A stretch of 39,843 nt of DNA, from NCBI GenBank assembly GCA_015064925.1, contig SVRH01000004.1, positions 1 through 39,843 on the forward strand, in the 5' to 3' direction. Both the position numbers and the translations under genes were made by a program. This DNA is from Oscillospiraceae bacterium (GTDB taxonomy: Bacteria > Bacillota > Clostridia > Oscillospirales > CAG-272). Shown here in pieces: positions 16,644 to 27,889 of the stretch. The first letter of the stretch is position 1. Each line of letters opens with the position of its first letter. A model generated the notes under the pieces. That model saw only the letters and a program-made list of their open reading frames with translations. It had not been told where the DNA came from and searched no databases.

Positions 16644-17669
16644 GTGACTGCAAAAGAGATGCTGTTTGCCAGAGAAAGGGACTATTTGTCCCCTTTTGCC
16701 TGCCTTTCCGAACAAACAAAGGGCAGGCTAACGCCCCTTGCTCCCGATGCCATGCGCACTGAGTTTCAAAGGGACCGTGACAGGATCATTCACAGCAAGG
16801 CGTTTCGCCGCCTCATGCACAAAACGCAGGTGTTTTTGTGCCCCGAGGATGACCATTATCGCACGCGCCTGACCCACACGCTGGAGGTGTCGCAGATCGC
16901 GCGTACCGTTGCCAGAGCCCTGCGGCTGAACGAGGATCTGGTGGAGGCGATCGCCCTCGGACACGATCTGGGGCACACCCCCTTCGGCCACGCAGGCGAG
17001 AGACTGCTCGACCGTAAGAGCAGCTTTGGCTTCAGCCATGCAAGGCAAAGTCTGCGAGTGGTGGATCACAATGAAGAACTGAATCTGACCTACGAGGTAC
17101 GCAATGGCATCCTCTGCCATTCGGGGGATGATAGGGCGGCAACGCTTGAGGGACGCGTGGTGCGTCTGGCAGACCGTATTGCTTACCTCAATCACGATAT
17201 CGACGACGCCTGCCGCGGCGGGATCATTGCTGAGGACGATATTCCTCTGATGCTTCGCAATACTTTGGGATATTCCTCCAGCGAGCGCATCGCTTGCATG
17301 GCGGGCAGCATCGTCAAGCGCGGCATCGAGGACGGAGAGATCGCCATGGAGGACGAGATCGCAGCGGCAACAGAGGAGCTGAGAGATCTTCTCTTTGAGA
17401 TCGTTTACAAAAACCCGATCGCCAAGGGCGAGGAGGGCAGAGCGGAGGCAATGCTGGGCATGCTGTTCGACTATTATCTGCAGCATCCCGAGCAGATGCC
17501 GAGCCAGTATCAGAAATGGCTGGGCAAGGAAGAGACCGAACGGATCGTGGTGGACTTTATCGCCGCCATGACCGACCGATACGCCATCAATCTGTTCAAA
17601 GCCAATTTTGTGCCGGAAGTATGGCAGGGCGGCAAGCCCTCCCGCTTCGGCGAGGAAGTAGAGCTTTAA
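16644..17669 (+). CDS. Deoxyguanosinetriphosphate triphosphohydrolase-like HD protein
   Basis: SKAFRRLMHKTQVFL...RTRLTHTLEVSQIARTVARAL...ALGHDLGHTPFGHAGE; GTG start. Confidence 0.92.
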   Translation: MTAKEMLFARERDYLSPFACLSEQTKGRLTPLAPDAMRTEFQRDRDRIIHSKAFRRLMHKTQVFLCPEDDHYRTRLTHTLEVSQIARTVARALRLNEDLVEAIALGHDLGHTPFGHAGERLLDRKSSFGFSHARQSLRVVDHNEELNLTYEVRNGILCHSGDDRAATLEGRVVRLADRIAYLNHDIDDACRGGIIAEDDIPLMLRNTLGYSSSERIACMAGSIVKRGIEDGEIAMEDEIAAATEELRDLLFEIVYKNPIAKGEEGRAEAMLGMLFDYYLQHPEQMPSQYQKWLGKEETERIVVDFIAAMTDRYAINLFKANFVPEVWQGGKPSRFGEEVEL

Positions 17670-17699
17670 TAAGAAAAATCAAGGAAGGGAGGGAGCGCG

Positions 17700-19443
17700 T
17701 TGATCGACAGACGCGTGGTTGAGGAGATCAAATACCGCAACGACATACGGGACGTCATTTCACAGTACGTCACTCTGAAACGCGCCGGCTCCAATTACAA
17801 CGGTTTATGCCCCTTCCATTCCGAAAAAACGCCGTCCTTTACCGTGTTCACCGCAGGAGAAGGTAATTTTTACTGCTTTGGTTGCGGAGCGGGAGGAGAC
17901 GTGGTCACCTTTGTTATGCGGGCGGAAAATCTGGATTATCCAAGTGCACTCGAATTTTTGGCAAAAAGGGCGGGAATCGACATTCCCGAGGACAGTGCCA
18001 AATCGCAGGGAGAGGTATCCCGCACCCGTGTGATGGATATGAACCGCGAGGCGGCAAGGTTTTTCCATGCGACGCTGGTGTCGGGAAATTATCCCGAGGC
18101 GCTTTCCTATCTGCGGGATAAGCGGGCGTTTCCACCCGCGCTCATTCGCCATTTCGGGCTTGGCTTTGCGCCAAACGAGTGGGGAAGCCTTGTGAAGCAT
18201 TTAAAAAGCAAGCATTTCAGCGAAGAGGAAATGATAGCGGCAAACCTGGCGGCAAAAAGCGCAAAGGGAACGGTGTACGATGTGTTCCGCAACCGCATCA
18301 TTGTGCCGATTCTCGATATAAACGGAAACGTGGTGGCATTTGGCGGAAGAGTTATGGATGACTCCAAGCCGAAGTATCTCAATTCCACCGACACACCCGC
18401 CTTCAAAAAAAGGCGAACGCTGTTTGCTCTGAATTTTGCCAAGGATCTGTGCGCTGAGCGCATGATCCTTTGCGAAGGATACATGGACGTCATTGCCCTG
18501 CACGGTGCGGGATTTTCAAATGCGATCGCAACGCTGGGAACTGCCATCACCGAGGAGCATGCACGGCTGATGAAGCGCTATACCAAGGAGGTCGTCATCT
18601 GCTACGATGCCGACGAGGCGGGACAAAGAGCGGCAGACAAGGCGTTTTCGCTGCTGTCCGAGGTGGGGCTTGAGACCAAGATCCTGAAGGTCGAGGGCGC
18701 CAAGGACCCGGACGAATACATAAAGAAATACGGAGCAGGGAAGTTTAAACTACTGCTTGAAGGAAGTCGGACCCGATTTGATTTCAAATTGGGAAGCATT
18801 TTGGAAAAGCACGATATTACCGTACCGCTTGAAAAGATACGGGCAGCCGACGAGGCGGCCGAGCTGATCGCAGGCTTCTATTCGGCGGTGGAACGGGATA
18901 TATATATCGACACGGCGGCGAGGAAGCTGTCGGTGCCGACGGATACGCTGAAGGCAGACGTGCAGCAGAAGATCCGCAGTCGGCAAAAGAAGGAAAACAA
19001 GGAAGAGCTGCGACGGGTGATGTCGGAAAGTGCGGGATACGGCAATCGGACCAATCCCGATTACGTGCGCAATCCTGCGGCGGCAAGTGCCGAGGAGACG
19101 ATCCTGGGACTGATCTTATACAGTCCCGAGCTGCTTGGAGGTATCGAGGCGTCGGGAGAGCTGCGGGAGGAAACCTTCCAGACCGAGTTTAACCGTAGAG
19201 TGTTCGCAGCCATCCGCGCGATCTACAACGATCATCAGACTCTGGAGGAAGGACTGCTGTCGGAGCGGTTTACCCCCGAGGAGATGGGGCGGATCATCGG
19301 CATGAAGGTGCGCCGTACCGCACTTACCAATAACGGGGAGGATGTGCTCAAGGAGTGCATTGCTCGCCTTCAAAACGCAAGAACAAAAGGAAATAATATC
19401 GAGGACATCGAAGATATACTGGGTGCAAAACGGAGGAAACAGA

Positions 19444-19451
<8 letters not shown>
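17700..19451 (+). CDS. dnaG: DNA primase
   Basis: CHC2 zinc finger [66 protein letters not shown] start. Confidence 0.95.
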
Positions 19452-20595
<1,144 letters not shown>

Positions 20596-20786
20596 TAAAA
20601 ATTAGGCAAAGCGCACAAAAAAACAGACCATAAATCGGTAGAAATGACGGATTTTTGGTCAAAACATACAATATAAACAACATTTTTTTGTACAAATACA
20701 CCCAAAAAGTGTGATAAACAAACATTTTTTTTGAAAAAACTGCGTCATAAGATGAAAATGTTAAGATGCGGAGAAGGATTTTCTCC

Positions 20787-20815
20787 TTGACAATCCGCAC
20801 TTTTTGGTGTATGAT
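20787..20815 (+). promoter_or_regulatory. Sigma-A-type promoter for the large lipoprotein
   Basis: TTGACA (20787-20792), 17-nt spacer, TATGAT (20810-20815). Confidence 0.82.
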
Positions 20816-20851
20816 AGTACTGTTCAAAGTAGTATTAGGAGGACATTCCAT

Positions 20852-23053
20852 ATGAAAAAAAGAATTATCAGTTTCCTGCTTTGTATGTTGATGCTTGCCG
20901 GCACAGCGTTATCCTTTGCAGGATGCGGCGATGAATCGCAGAAGATCTATTCGGAAAGCAAGCCGAAGGCTATGACCATCTCGATTACCACCGTATACGA
21001 TTACGATGAAAACAGCGCCAGCCAGCGCGAAGCGCTCAAGCAGGTACAGGACGCTCTGAACCTGATCACCGAGACCAAGTACAACACGCACGTTGTGATC
21101 AATGCTATGAGCAGCGAAGACTATATGGAAACCGTTCTGGAAACCTCCAAGAACATTCTCGGCGAGGTTGCGGGCGAAGAAGAGCCTATGAAAGAACTGA
21201 CCAATGCCAAGAGCGACGCAGAAAAGACTGCGAAGCGTCAGGCAATTCTCGATAAGAGAAAGTACGCTTCCAAGTATCAGGTTTACCAGAGCAACGAATG
21301 GAAGGATGCTGCCAATACCGATAAGGTGTATTTGGACGAAAACGGCAGATATAAGACCATCTATCCCTCCGTTGATAAAGAAGGTAACTACAATGAAAAG
21401 GGTGCTCAGCTTGACATCGTGCTGGTCAACAGCGCAGAGATGTACAACAAGATGGTATTCAATAACTATCTGTACCTCATCGACAGCACTCTGTCCGGCG
21501 ACTCCACCGGCACCAACCTGATCTCCAAGTTCGTAAACGAATATGTTCACGACTACGTGGATATGGACTTGAGCGCAAGCGATGAGACCAGTGATCTGTA
21601 TGCTGTTCCCAACAATGCGGTATTTGGCGAGTACGGCTATATCGTTGTAAACAAGAAGCTCTTTGATGCCTACGGCTATGACATCAATTTCGACTACAGC
21701 AACGTGGTGCAGGGAAGCAAGGCTTGCGACGACTTTAGCGACTTCGAGAATTTTGTCATGAACATCGCTAAGGACGTTGCCAACGGCACGATCAGCGTTA
21801 AGGATGAATACAAGGATAGTGTTAGCTCTATCTTTGCAGACAAGGACAATCTGTATCCCGTGCTGAACAATCCCAATCTGGAGTTCCGTTCTATTTTCGG
21901 TGCTGATTCTGTCTTGATTGCGGATGCAACCTCCAAGTTCAATATGGATGCAACTCCTGCGCCCAAGGCGATCACCGACTCTCGTATTTTCAAGTCCTAT
22001 TTCCGTACTATGTACACTTTAACCCAGACCACCGCTTACAGCGCTGTTAAGAATCCCATCACTGCTGAGTGGCTGAACGGCACTGAGCTGCTGGAGGGCG
22101 GCAAGTATGAAAACGCCAACTTCGGCGTGGCACTCGGAAAGGGCAATCTTAACACAATCGAGAGATTGACCGAGGAAAAGGGCGATGATTACTACGTAGC
22201 AATCACCCATACTCCCTACATCGATGACAACGTGTACGAATCTATGTACGCGATCAGCAGCTGCATCAAGGCAGACCCCTTCAACGGTACCGAGCGTGCA
22301 AAGCGCTGCTATCAGATTCTCGAGCTCTTCGCTACCAACGCCGAGTGGGTTAACATTCTGACCTACGGTGTACAGGGTGAGCACTATGAGATCTCTACTC
22401 AGGAGCCCGGTCTGGTGATCAACCGCAGCGATGATTATAAGTTTAACCGCAGATATGCCGGTAATATGTTCTTACAGTACGTAAGCGAGGATATGAGCGA
22501 CGAAATGAAGCTCTTCGCTGCAAACGGTTGGGAACTGGGACGCAAACAGAACCAGAATCTGAGCGTTTCTCCCTACGCAGGCTTCACTGTTGCCACTCAG
22601 GGAATGGAGCTTCAGGACGACTTCTCTGAAAAACTGGTGGATCTGACGATCGAAATGGGCGAAAACGAGTTCACTGTTGCTGACGTTATGAAGAGGTGGT
22701 ATGAGCACGATGCAGGACTCAAAGCACTTCTGAGCGTAAACGGCGAAAATGCATTCGCTGACCTTAAGAAGTATCAGGAAGTGACCGGCGGTTCGCTGGA
22801 TGACTATCTCTCCTTCTTCAAGTCCGCTGTTATCATGCAGGAATTCAAGATTCAGGCAGATTACAAGAGCAACGATGACAACAAGTACAAGTTTGTATAT
22901 GATGCGGAGACCGGTAATAAGGTTCAGATCCCCGCAACTGAGAGAATTTACGAGATTGCAACCGGTTCTCATTTGAACAACCCGCTTTCTCAGTACACTG
23001 ATTTCTTTTCTACCAAGCGCGACATGGAAGGTTCCTACAATCTGTTTAAGTAA
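20852..23053 (+). CDS. Large extracellular lipoprotein, possibly solute-binding-protein-like
   Basis: Lipobox ALSFAGC; 733 aa; RBS aggagg; family not confidently recognised. Confidence 0.7.
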   Translation: MKKRIISFLLCMLMLAGTALSFAGCGDESQKIYSESKPKAMTISITTVYDYDENSASQREALKQVQDALNLITETKYNTHVVINAMSSEDYMETVLETSKNILGEVAGEEEPMKELTNAKSDAEKTAKRQAILDKRKYASKYQVYQSNEWKDAANTDKVYLDENGRYKTIYPSVDKEGNYNEKGAQLDIVLVNSAEMYNKMVFNNYLYLIDSTLSGDSTGTNLISKFVNEYVHDYVDMDLSASDETSDLYAVPNNAVFGEYGYIVVNKKLFDAYGYDINFDYSNVVQGSKACDDFSDFENFVMNIAKDVANGTISVKDEYKDSVSSIFADKDNLYPVLNNPNLEFRSIFGADSVLIADATSKFNMDATPAPKAITDSRIFKSYFRTMYTLTQTTAYSAVKNPITAEWLNGTELLEGGKYENANFGVALGKGNLNTIERLTEEKGDDYYVAITHTPYIDDNVYESMYAISSCIKADPFNGTERAKRCYQILELFATNAEWVNILTYGVQGEHYEISTQEPGLVINRSDDYKFNRRYAGNMFLQYVSEDMSDEMKLFAANGWELGRKQNQNLSVSPYAGFTVATQGMELQDDFSEKLVDLTIEMGENEFTVADVMKRWYEHDAGLKALLSVNGENAFADLKKYQEVTGGSLDDYLSFFKSAVIMQEFKIQADYKSNDDNKYKFVYDAETGNKVQIPATERIYEIATGSHLNNPLSQYTDFFSTKRDMEGSYNLFK

Positions 23054-23062
23054 TTAAACATC

Positions 23063-23090
23063 AGAGGCGATACCAACGGTATCGCCTCTT
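23063..23090 (+). terminator. Rho-independent terminator
   Basis: AGAGGCGATACCaacGGTATCGCCTCTTT. Confidence 0.8.
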
Positions 23091-23109
23091 TGATATATGT
23101 ACTTATGTA

Positions 23110-23145
23110 AAAAAGGTCGAACGGGCTTTCCGTTCGACCTTTTTG
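23110..23145. terminator. Bidirectional terminator
   Basis: AAAAAGGTCGAACGGgctttCCGTTCGACCTTTTT, between convergent genes. Confidence 0.85.
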
Positions 23146-23162
23146 GATATGTTGTCAAAGGA

Positions 23163-23750
23163 TTACTTCTTGGATTGCAGGTAATTGAATACGGCGCATA
23201 CGCAACCGATGATGCCTGCAATTACAGCCAACCATGCGGCGAAGTTCATATCGCCCATTTCATAAGTGGTGCTGGTTTCAAAGAAGGAGTACAGAGAGCA
23301 AATCGTGATCACAACTGTTGTGATACCGGTTACCATAGAGGTAAACAGTGCCGTTGCCTTCGGTACTGCCTTGCACTTGCAGATCACTAAGAAAACGGCA
23401 ATTGCGCTGCCAAAGAGACCCTGACCGATCAGAACGGGAAGGAAGGTCAAATTCTGACTGGTGTACCAATCAGCGATCGTGGAAGTGGAGGTGGAAAATC
23501 CGCTGTCGATCGATGCACCGGCGAAGATCCAGAGCAGGCCTGCCAAAGCAAAGCAGATTGCAGTTACGTAGTTGAGAAGCTTAGAAACGTCATTTCCGAC
23601 GTTCAAAACAGACTGCAGATTTTGTGCAGGCTGTGCTGCCGGCTTGGGGGCGGGCTGCTGCACGGGGGCTACGGGTTGAGTTTTGGCGCCGCAAGCGGGG
23701 CAAAAGCTTGCCTGATCGGCAATTTGGGCTCCACAGTTTTTGCAGAACAT
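23163..23750 (-). CDS. Zinc-ribbon domain membrane protein
   Basis: MFCKNCGAQIADQASFCPACGAKTQPV then Pro/Ala linker and four predicted TM segments. Confidence 0.82.
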   Translation of the reverse strand: MFCKNCGAQIADQASFCPACGAKTQPVAPVQQPAPKPAAQPAQNLQSVLNVGNDVSKLLNYVTAICFALAGLLWIFAGASIDSGFSTSTSTIADWYTSQNLTFLPVLIGQGLFGSAIAVFLVICKCKAVPKATALFTSMVTGITTVVITICSLYSFFETSTTYEMGDMNFAAWLAVIAGIIGCVCAVFNYLQSKK

Positions 23751-23813
23751 AGTATATATCTCCTTTTACGGTATTATCAAATAATTATGGAAAATGGAAG
23801 GTAACAAGAGGGA

Positions 23814-24425
23814 TTACTTGCTTTTGCGGCTCTTTGCGTAAACCACAAGGGTCATTGCCAGACCGATCCAAGCCAAAATGAAGAACAGGATAGTAACAGC
23901 GTTCATATCGCCAAGATCAATGCCAAGCCCCTCCTTGAAGCCGTGTACAACAAAGAATGCAAACACGTTTACGATGGATGCAACGATGGCAGATGTCTTG
24001 ATGGCGGTCTTCTTGCTGAGAATATTGGTGTTCAGTACGCCCAGCTGAGGCAGTACCAGCAGCAGAGCGGAGCCTGCCAGTGCCATGATGATGAATACGG
24101 TCAGGAAGGTCAAATGATTGGGCTCAAGGAAGGCTTCATACATGGATGCCTCTTGCTTAAAGCCGAAGCTGGTGATGGATACACCGATGAATCCCCACAA
24201 GATGGCAGCTGCCGCGGAGCAACCTGCGGCGATATAGCCGAGCAGAGCTGAGTTGTCGTTGTTAAGCTTCAGCGCACTTCTCAGATCAGCGGCGGGTGCT
24301 TGCTTTGGTTGTTGGGGGGCAGGGCGTGCTTGCTGTGCAGATTCTTGCACCTTAGTGCCGCAGGCAGGGCAAAAGCTTGCCTGGTCGCTAATGGCGCTTC
24401 CACAATTTTTGCAGAACATAGTCAA
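23814..24425 (-). CDS. Zinc-ribbon domain membrane protein (paralogue of preceding gene)
   Basis: MFCKNCGSAISDQASFCPACGTKVQESAQQ then Pro/Ala linker and TM segments; ATG may be 24419. Confidence 0.82.
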   Translation of the reverse strand: MTMFCKNCGSAISDQASFCPACGTKVQESAQQARPAPQQPKQAPAADLRSALKLNNDNSALLGYIAAGCSAAAAILWGFIGVSITSFGFKQEASMYEAFLEPNHLTFLTVFIIMALAGSALLLVLPQLGVLNTNILSKKTAIKTSAIVASIVNVFAFFVVHGFKEGLGIDLGDMNAVTILFFILAWIGLAMTLVVYAKSRKSK

Positions 24426-24565
24426 TTCTCCTTTTGGAAAAGTTATTTACTATAATATAGCACATTCTGCGGTATAATGCAATGATTGTGTAAAACAAAA
24501 TAACAATTTGTGCAATATGCGCAAATCTTTAACGATGATTTTGTGCATATTGCGTGTTTTTTTGG

Positions 24566-25366
24566 TTAAGAAATAAAGCCAATCAGTTCCAGCCATCGCA
24601 GCAGAAGGTCAGACCAAATACAAACGTGGCGGCTGACGGCATCCTCGCCCTTGGCAAGTCCGAGCCCGTGGTATCCCCTTGGGAACACGTGCAACTCGGT
24701 GGGGACATGACAGCGCTTGAGCGCTTGCGCATAGTATAGACTGTTCAGTACGTTTACCGCACTGTCCTCGAAGGTGTGCCAAATGAATGCCTGCGGGGCT
24801 TCTTCGGTGGCGATCAGATCGGGGCTGAGCGATTCGGCGAGCTCGTCGCAGTGATCGCCCAGCAGGTTGTGCGCCGAATCCTCGTGTGTGATCCCCTTAC
24901 CGAAGAGCCTGATCACCGGATAGCACAGGATCTGAGCATTGGGAAGATAGCTGACCGAATCGATCTCATCGGAGATGACCGGCGGATAGCTTTCACAGCA
25001 GGTGGCGGTTAGCGCCGCCAGATGACCGCCCGCCGAAGACCCCATGATGGCGATCTTTTGCGGATCGATACCGTGTTTTTTTGCATGGTAGCGTACGTAC
25101 TGGATGCCGCGACGGGCGTCCATGAGAGGAATGGGAAAGCGATGTGTGCGACAGCGGTAGTCCACCACGAAGGACAGAATCCCTTTTTCCGCAAAAAACT
25201 CCGCATAACCCTTTCCTTCATGCTCTGCACGGAAATAATAGGCGCCGCCCGGCAGGATCACAATGGCGCAGTCAGCCCGTTTTTTGGTGGGGACGTAGGC
25301 TGTGATCTGTACTGAATCGGGACAAGATTGCCAAAGAGAGGCGGTTTCGGTCTTGTAATGTTGCAT
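24566..25366 (-). CDS. Alpha/beta-hydrolase, acetyl-esterase/lipase family
   Basis: VILPGGAYYFRAEHEGKGYAEFFAEKGILSFVVDYR...GIDPQKIAIMGSSAGGHLAA; catalytic GSSAGG nucleophile elbow, C-terminal HVFPRGYHGLG. Confidence 0.85.
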   Translation of the reverse strand: MQHYKTETASLWQSCPDSVQITAYVPTKKRADCAIVILPGGAYYFRAEHEGKGYAEFFAEKGILSFVVDYRCRTHRFPIPLMDARRGIQYVRYHAKKHGIDPQKIAIMGSSAGGHLAALTATCCESYPPVISDEIDSVSYLPNAQILCYPVIRLFGKGITHEDSAHNLLGDHCDELAESLSPDLIATEEAPQAFIWHTFEDSAVNVLNSLYYAQALKRCHVPTELHVFPRGYHGLGLAKGEDAVSRHVCIWSDLLLRWLELIGFIS

Positions 25367-25390
25367 AAGCTCCTCCTAAGGTAGCAAAAA

Positions 25391-25420
25391 CGGCATGACA
25401 AAAGCCATGCCGCTGATTTT
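25391..25420 (-). terminator. Terminator-like hairpin between luxS and the esterase gene
   Basis: CGGCATGacaaaagCCATGCCG flanked by A/T tracts. Confidence 0.6.
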
Positions 25421-25889
25421 ATGATTTGGGATAACTAAGATCGGTCAGATCCTTGCCTTGCAGGATCTTCAGATACTGAGTGGCGGCAGATTGGGCGCTG
25501 GCAAGATCCAGCTCACGGTAGTTGCCGCATTCGATCTCGGAGGCACCGAATACGGGGCCTTCGTGGGAAACGATTTTTTGCAGGATCTGCGTGACCAGTT
25601 CGCCAACGCTTGTCAGATCACAGTCGCGGATCAGCAGATAAAAGCCGGTGCGGCAGCCCATGGGTCCAAAGTAGATGACCTGAGAGCCGATGCTGCTGCT
25701 GCGCACGTAGGTGGCAAAGAGATGCTCGATGGTGTGCATGGTCAAATTGTCCAGATACTCGCCCCGGTTTGGCTTGCAAAAGCGCAGATCCAGCGTGGTA
25801 ATATCGCCGTCCTGACGGGAAAGATATATGCCGGGAGTGATGAATCGGTGATCTACTTCAAAGCTGGCAATTCGTTTGGGTTGTGCCAT
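25419..25889 (-). CDS. luxS: S-ribosylhomocysteine lyase
   Basis: ASFEVDHRFITPGIYLSRQDG...LDLRFCKPNRGEYLDNLTMHTIEHLFATYVRSS...VIYFGPMGCRTGFYLL. Confidence 0.95.
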   Translation of the reverse strand: MAQPKRIASFEVDHRFITPGIYLSRQDGDITTLDLRFCKPNRGEYLDNLTMHTIEHLFATYVRSSSIGSQVIYFGPMGCRTGFYLLIRDCDLTSVGELVTQILQKIVSHEGPVFGASEIECGNYRELDLASAQSAATQYLKILQGKDLTDLSYPKS

Positions 25890-25900
25890 GATGTCACCTC

Positions 25901-27223
25901 CTAGGATCTGGGACCGAACATTTCGTCGGTCAGCGCGTCAAAGGCATCGTTTGCATCTTCGGGTACAGTCTTTGCGGTTTCTTCTTGGGGCTCTTCGGGA
26001 GTATCGGGAGTGTCTTCCTTGTCAAACGTCGGGGCATTTTCACCTTTTTCTGTGGGTAGCACGTCCACCAGCAGCTCGGCAAGTGCGTTGTCATCAAGCG
26101 GATCAAGAGCGTCGATCGGCACATCTGTGGCATCGGGCAGTACGTCATCCAGCGCGTCTGTCTCGGCATCCTCTTCGCCGGAGAAGGCACGGTCAAATAG
26201 GTCCAGATCGATCTTGGCGGTCAAAATGGGCTTTTCAATGTCGTTGTCCTCGGTGTAGTCGGGCTCCACCATGTCAACGCTGTTCTCTGTTGCCAGAGAA
26301 ACGGTCTGCGGCAGATCCTCCATGGCATCGGCGGAAGCCTGCAGGGCGTATTTCCATTCGGAAAGGAAGAGCAGCATGCGGCATGCTGCGTACATTGCGA
26401 TCATTGCCTCCATGCACGCGTAGATGGTTTGCAGAGAAACCTCCATGTCGCCCGCTACGGTGGCAATCAGACGGGGGATGCCGTTGGTGGCACAGAAGTA
26501 CAGCGCCAGTCCGGCACAAGCCAAATACAGGTTAGGTAGAGGCTTGGAGGCAAAGAAGCGGACCTCATACAGAATGAACAGCATTAGCGCCACAAGAGAA
26601 AGCAGATTGCAGGCGCGAATGGGAGAGGTCAGTCCCTCGTACATATACACGTGGGTGGTGATTAAGGAAAAGACCGCAAATCCGATGAGGCAAATGCCAA
26701 ATACGATCTGCAAAAACTCGCTGAAGCGGTCAGTAATGCCGGGAAACAGGAAGTACAGACTGGCGGGCACAGCAAGGATCATTGCCAACAGATTGGCGCT
26801 TCCCTGGAACTTGCCCAGCTCGAAGCTGTACATGGAAAAGATCAGATAGAGAACCGGGACTGCCAGGAGTGCAAAGCCTGTGAAGATGCGGATGATCTGC
26901 AGCGCGCCGCGCCGTTCGGGAAGGGCGGTCTGGCGGATCCTGTTGGATTTGATTCCCAGCAGAACCGCAACAGCGACCATACTGAGAAAGACTGCCACGC
27001 CAAGCACGGTAAAAACGGTCGTCATGGCATTGTCTTTGAAAAAGCGAAGCTGTATGCGCCCACTGTTGTATCCGGAGGTGCCGGTCATATAAGCAGAAAG
27101 CTTGTCGGTATTGAAAAGATGAAGATAAAGGCTGAGAACAGTGCCGATGACGGTGGCAAGGATCAATGATCCGGATAGGATCGTCATCGCACGGTAAAGC
27201 TTTTTCTCCCGTGTAACTAGCAT
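25901..27223 (-). CDS. Multi-pass membrane protein with a long acidic cytosolic-type tail
   Basis: Several hydrophobic segments, then an Asp/Glu-rich C-terminal region of ~125 aa; start MLVTREKK supported by upstream AAAGGGG. Confidence 0.65.
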   Translation of the reverse strand: MLVTREKKLYRAMTILSGSLILATVIGTVLSLYLHLFNTDKLSAYMTGTSGYNSGRIQLRFFKDNAMTTVFTVLGVAVFLSMVAVAVLLGIKSNRIRQTALPERRGALQIIRIFTGFALLAVPVLYLIFSMYSFELGKFQGSANLLAMILAVPASLYFLFPGITDRFSEFLQIVFGICLIGFAVFSLITTHVYMYEGLTSPIRACNLLSLVALMLFILYEVRFFASKPLPNLYLACAGLALYFCATNGIPRLIATVAGDMEVSLQTIYACMEAMIAMYAACRMLLFLSEWKYALQASADAMEDLPQTVSLATENSVDMVEPDYTEDNDIEKPILTAKIDLDLFDRAFSGEEDAETDALDDVLPDATDVPIDALDPLDDNALAELLVDVLPTEKGENAPTFDKEDTPDTPEEPQEETAKTVPEDANDAFDALTDEMFGPRS

Positions 27224-27346
27224 GTTTGGGTTCCCCTTTCGGTTCAAAATATCCATACCCATTATTATACATGATTTTTCTTCCGATTGCAATAATAAAA
27301 CGAAATATTTTTAAAGCTTCTTATACCGGTGCGGCTGAAAAAACGA

Positions 27347-27375
27347 TTGACAGTTTTCATCAAATATGGTATTCT
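27347..27375 (+). promoter_or_regulatory. Promoter for the small lipoprotein and GH27 genes
   Basis: TTGACA (27347-27352), 17-nt spacer, TATTCT (27370-27375). Confidence 0.75.
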
Positions 27376-27407
27376 AATTATATCAATACAACGCTTTAGG
27401 AGGCAGT

Positions 27408-27866
27408 ATGAAAAGAACGGCAATACTGGCAATGCTACTTGCGCTACTGATGTTGCTTGCGGCTTGCGGCGGTGCAAAGGGCAATAACGGAAATGATGAC
27501 GAAGGCGGTGTGGAAGAGGGGGCCTCCGGCGAAACGCCCGATGACGGCGATGGCTCGGAGCGGACACCGAACACCGACGGCTCCGGTGAGGCATCTGCGG
27601 TGAAGGTAACAAAGAATGAAAACGGTCAGCTCGCGATCGAATTTCAGATCCCCGCAGCGGCAGGTAAAGAGGTATCTGTTCTTGTGCTCCCAAATGAAGC
27701 AGCTCTGCAAACATGGCAGAATAGCCCTGCTCAGGTGTTGGCGATCGAGCAGCTTATGGCGGATGCCGAGGGGGCGGGCAGCATAACGGTAACGGCAAAG
27801 CAGTCGGATACCTATGTGGCGGTCGTTTCCTATGCGGGCGGTAGAGAGATCGCCGCGTTGCAGTAA
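27408..27866 (+). CDS. Small lipoprotein
   Basis: Lipobox MLLAAC followed by GGAKGNNGNDDEGG linker; RBS aggagg. Confidence 0.7.
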   Translation: MKRTAILAMLLALLMLLAACGGAKGNNGNDDEGGVEEGASGETPDDGDGSERTPNTDGSGEASAVKVTKNENGQLAIEFQIPAAAGKEVSVLVLPNEAALQTWQNSPAQVLAIEQLMADAEGAGSITVTAKQSDTYVAVVSYAGGREIAALQ

Positions 27867-27889
27867 GACGGTGATAAGGAGTAAGCGAT

